Shown here one piece after another: positions 5,935-6,270 of a DNA stretch of 6,270 nucleotides. The stretch is from assembly GCA_036399835.1 (NCBI GenBank), contig DASWMI010000044.1:1-6270 (forward strand), written 5' to 3'. This stretch comes from DASYML01 sp036399835 (GTDB lineage Bacteria; Acidobacteriota; Blastocatellia; Pyrinomonadales; Pyrinomonadaceae). Each line of letters starts with the position of its first letter. Position 1 is the stretch's first letter. The notes beneath the pieces are model-generated. The model saw only the letters and a program-made list of their open reading frames with translations. It had not been told where the DNA came from and did no database searches. A program made the position numbers and the translations under genes.

Positions 5935-6270
5935 TCATGAACGCTTTTGCAGCTCGGCCAGAGCGCTCAGCACTTCCTCGCTGTGCCCGCTCGGTTTGAC
6001 CTTGACGAAGACCCTGGCGACCTTGCCCTTCGGGTCAATGATGAAGGTATTGCGCGCTGAGAGCTTGGCCCCGTTATACTCCATCACAGAGCCGTAAGCC
6101 GTAGAGACTTTGGCGTCCGGGTCCGAGAGCAGCTTAAAGCTCAAGCCTTCCTTCGCGCAGAACTCCTTGTGCGATTCCGCCGTGTCCACGCTGACGCCCA
6201 GAATCACCGCGTGAAGCTGTTCATACTTGGCTATGTCTCGCTGAAAGTTGTGCGCTTCGAGCGTGCAGCC
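5935..6270 (-). CDS. bcp: Bcp/PrxQ-type thiol peroxiredoxin, 5' end missing
   Basis: The frame runs open to the right edge, giving the last 111 residues; roughly 40 N-terminal residues are expected beyond the window. Visible features match the AhpC/TSA family, Bcp/PrxQ branch: GCTLEAHNF, where the Cys two residues in is the peroxidatic one of the TPGCT motif, then VILGVSVDTAESHKEF, LSFKLLSDPDAKV, YGSV, the active-site Arg in ARNTFIIDPKGKV, and the C-terminal VKPSGHSEEVLSAL. These enzymes reduce hydrogen peroxide and organic hydroperoxides in the cytosol using thioredoxin or a similar donor. The position five residues after the peroxidatic Cys, which holds the resolving Cys in E. coli-type Bcp, is His here; another Cys lies 36 residues after the peroxidatic one (KEFCAKEG). 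The GTG at 6207 is an internal valine, not the start, because the conserved catalytic region lies upstream of it. The J-protein gene follows on the same strand. Confidence 0.9.
   Translation of the reverse strand, partial: GCTLEAHNFQRDIAKYEQLHAVILGVSVDTAESHKEFCAKEGLSFKLLSDPDAKVSTAYGSVMEYNGAKLSARNTFIIDPKGKVARVFVKVKPSGHSEEVLSALAELQKRS

Overview
This GC-rich window carries six protein-coding genes, the last cut by the right edge. It has no RNA gene, insertion sequence, CRISPR array or phage gene. The mix suggests a soil-type bacterium, possibly an Acidobacteriota member of the Blastocatellia kind: a cyclic-nucleotide-binding/DUF1003 protein, a MacB/FtsX-type permease without a local ATPase, a secreted protein with carboxypeptidase-regulatory-like domains, and a membrane J-protein. 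That placement is an inference from gene style and not from any marker gene.

Layout. Left block, plus strand: (1) 12-875, cyclic-nucleotide-binding domain plus DUF1003; a 206-base gap with a 15-base palindrome, a good sigma-70-like promoter and a doubtful 47-codon antisense ORF; (2) 1082-1807, HAD-family hydrolase with Asn at the second motif I position, its last codons running into a short heptamer-like repeat; (3) 1865-3319, MacB/FtsX-like ABC permease; (4) 3382-4992, secreted protein with two RskA-like beta domains and two carboxypeptidase-regulatory-like domains. Right block, minus strand: (5) 5849-5046, J-domain protein with four predicted membrane spans; (6) 6270-5935, Bcp/PrxQ-type peroxiredoxin missing its first residues. 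The blocks converge on a 53-base gap holding an inverted repeat in which the two stop codons pair with each other.

How the genes may work together. No single pathway is evident. The permease and the secreted protein lie 62 bases apart on one strand and could share a transcript. The peroxiredoxin and J-protein are co-oriented 85 bases apart and fit a general protein and oxidative stress theme, although a hairpin lies between them. I found no strong candidate for a new defence or mobile system. The best leads are the tandem RskA-like domains detached from any anti-sigma region, the palindrome upstream of the HAD gene, the repeat-derived hairpin at the HAD 3' end, and the altered catalytic positions in the HAD protein and the peroxiredoxin.
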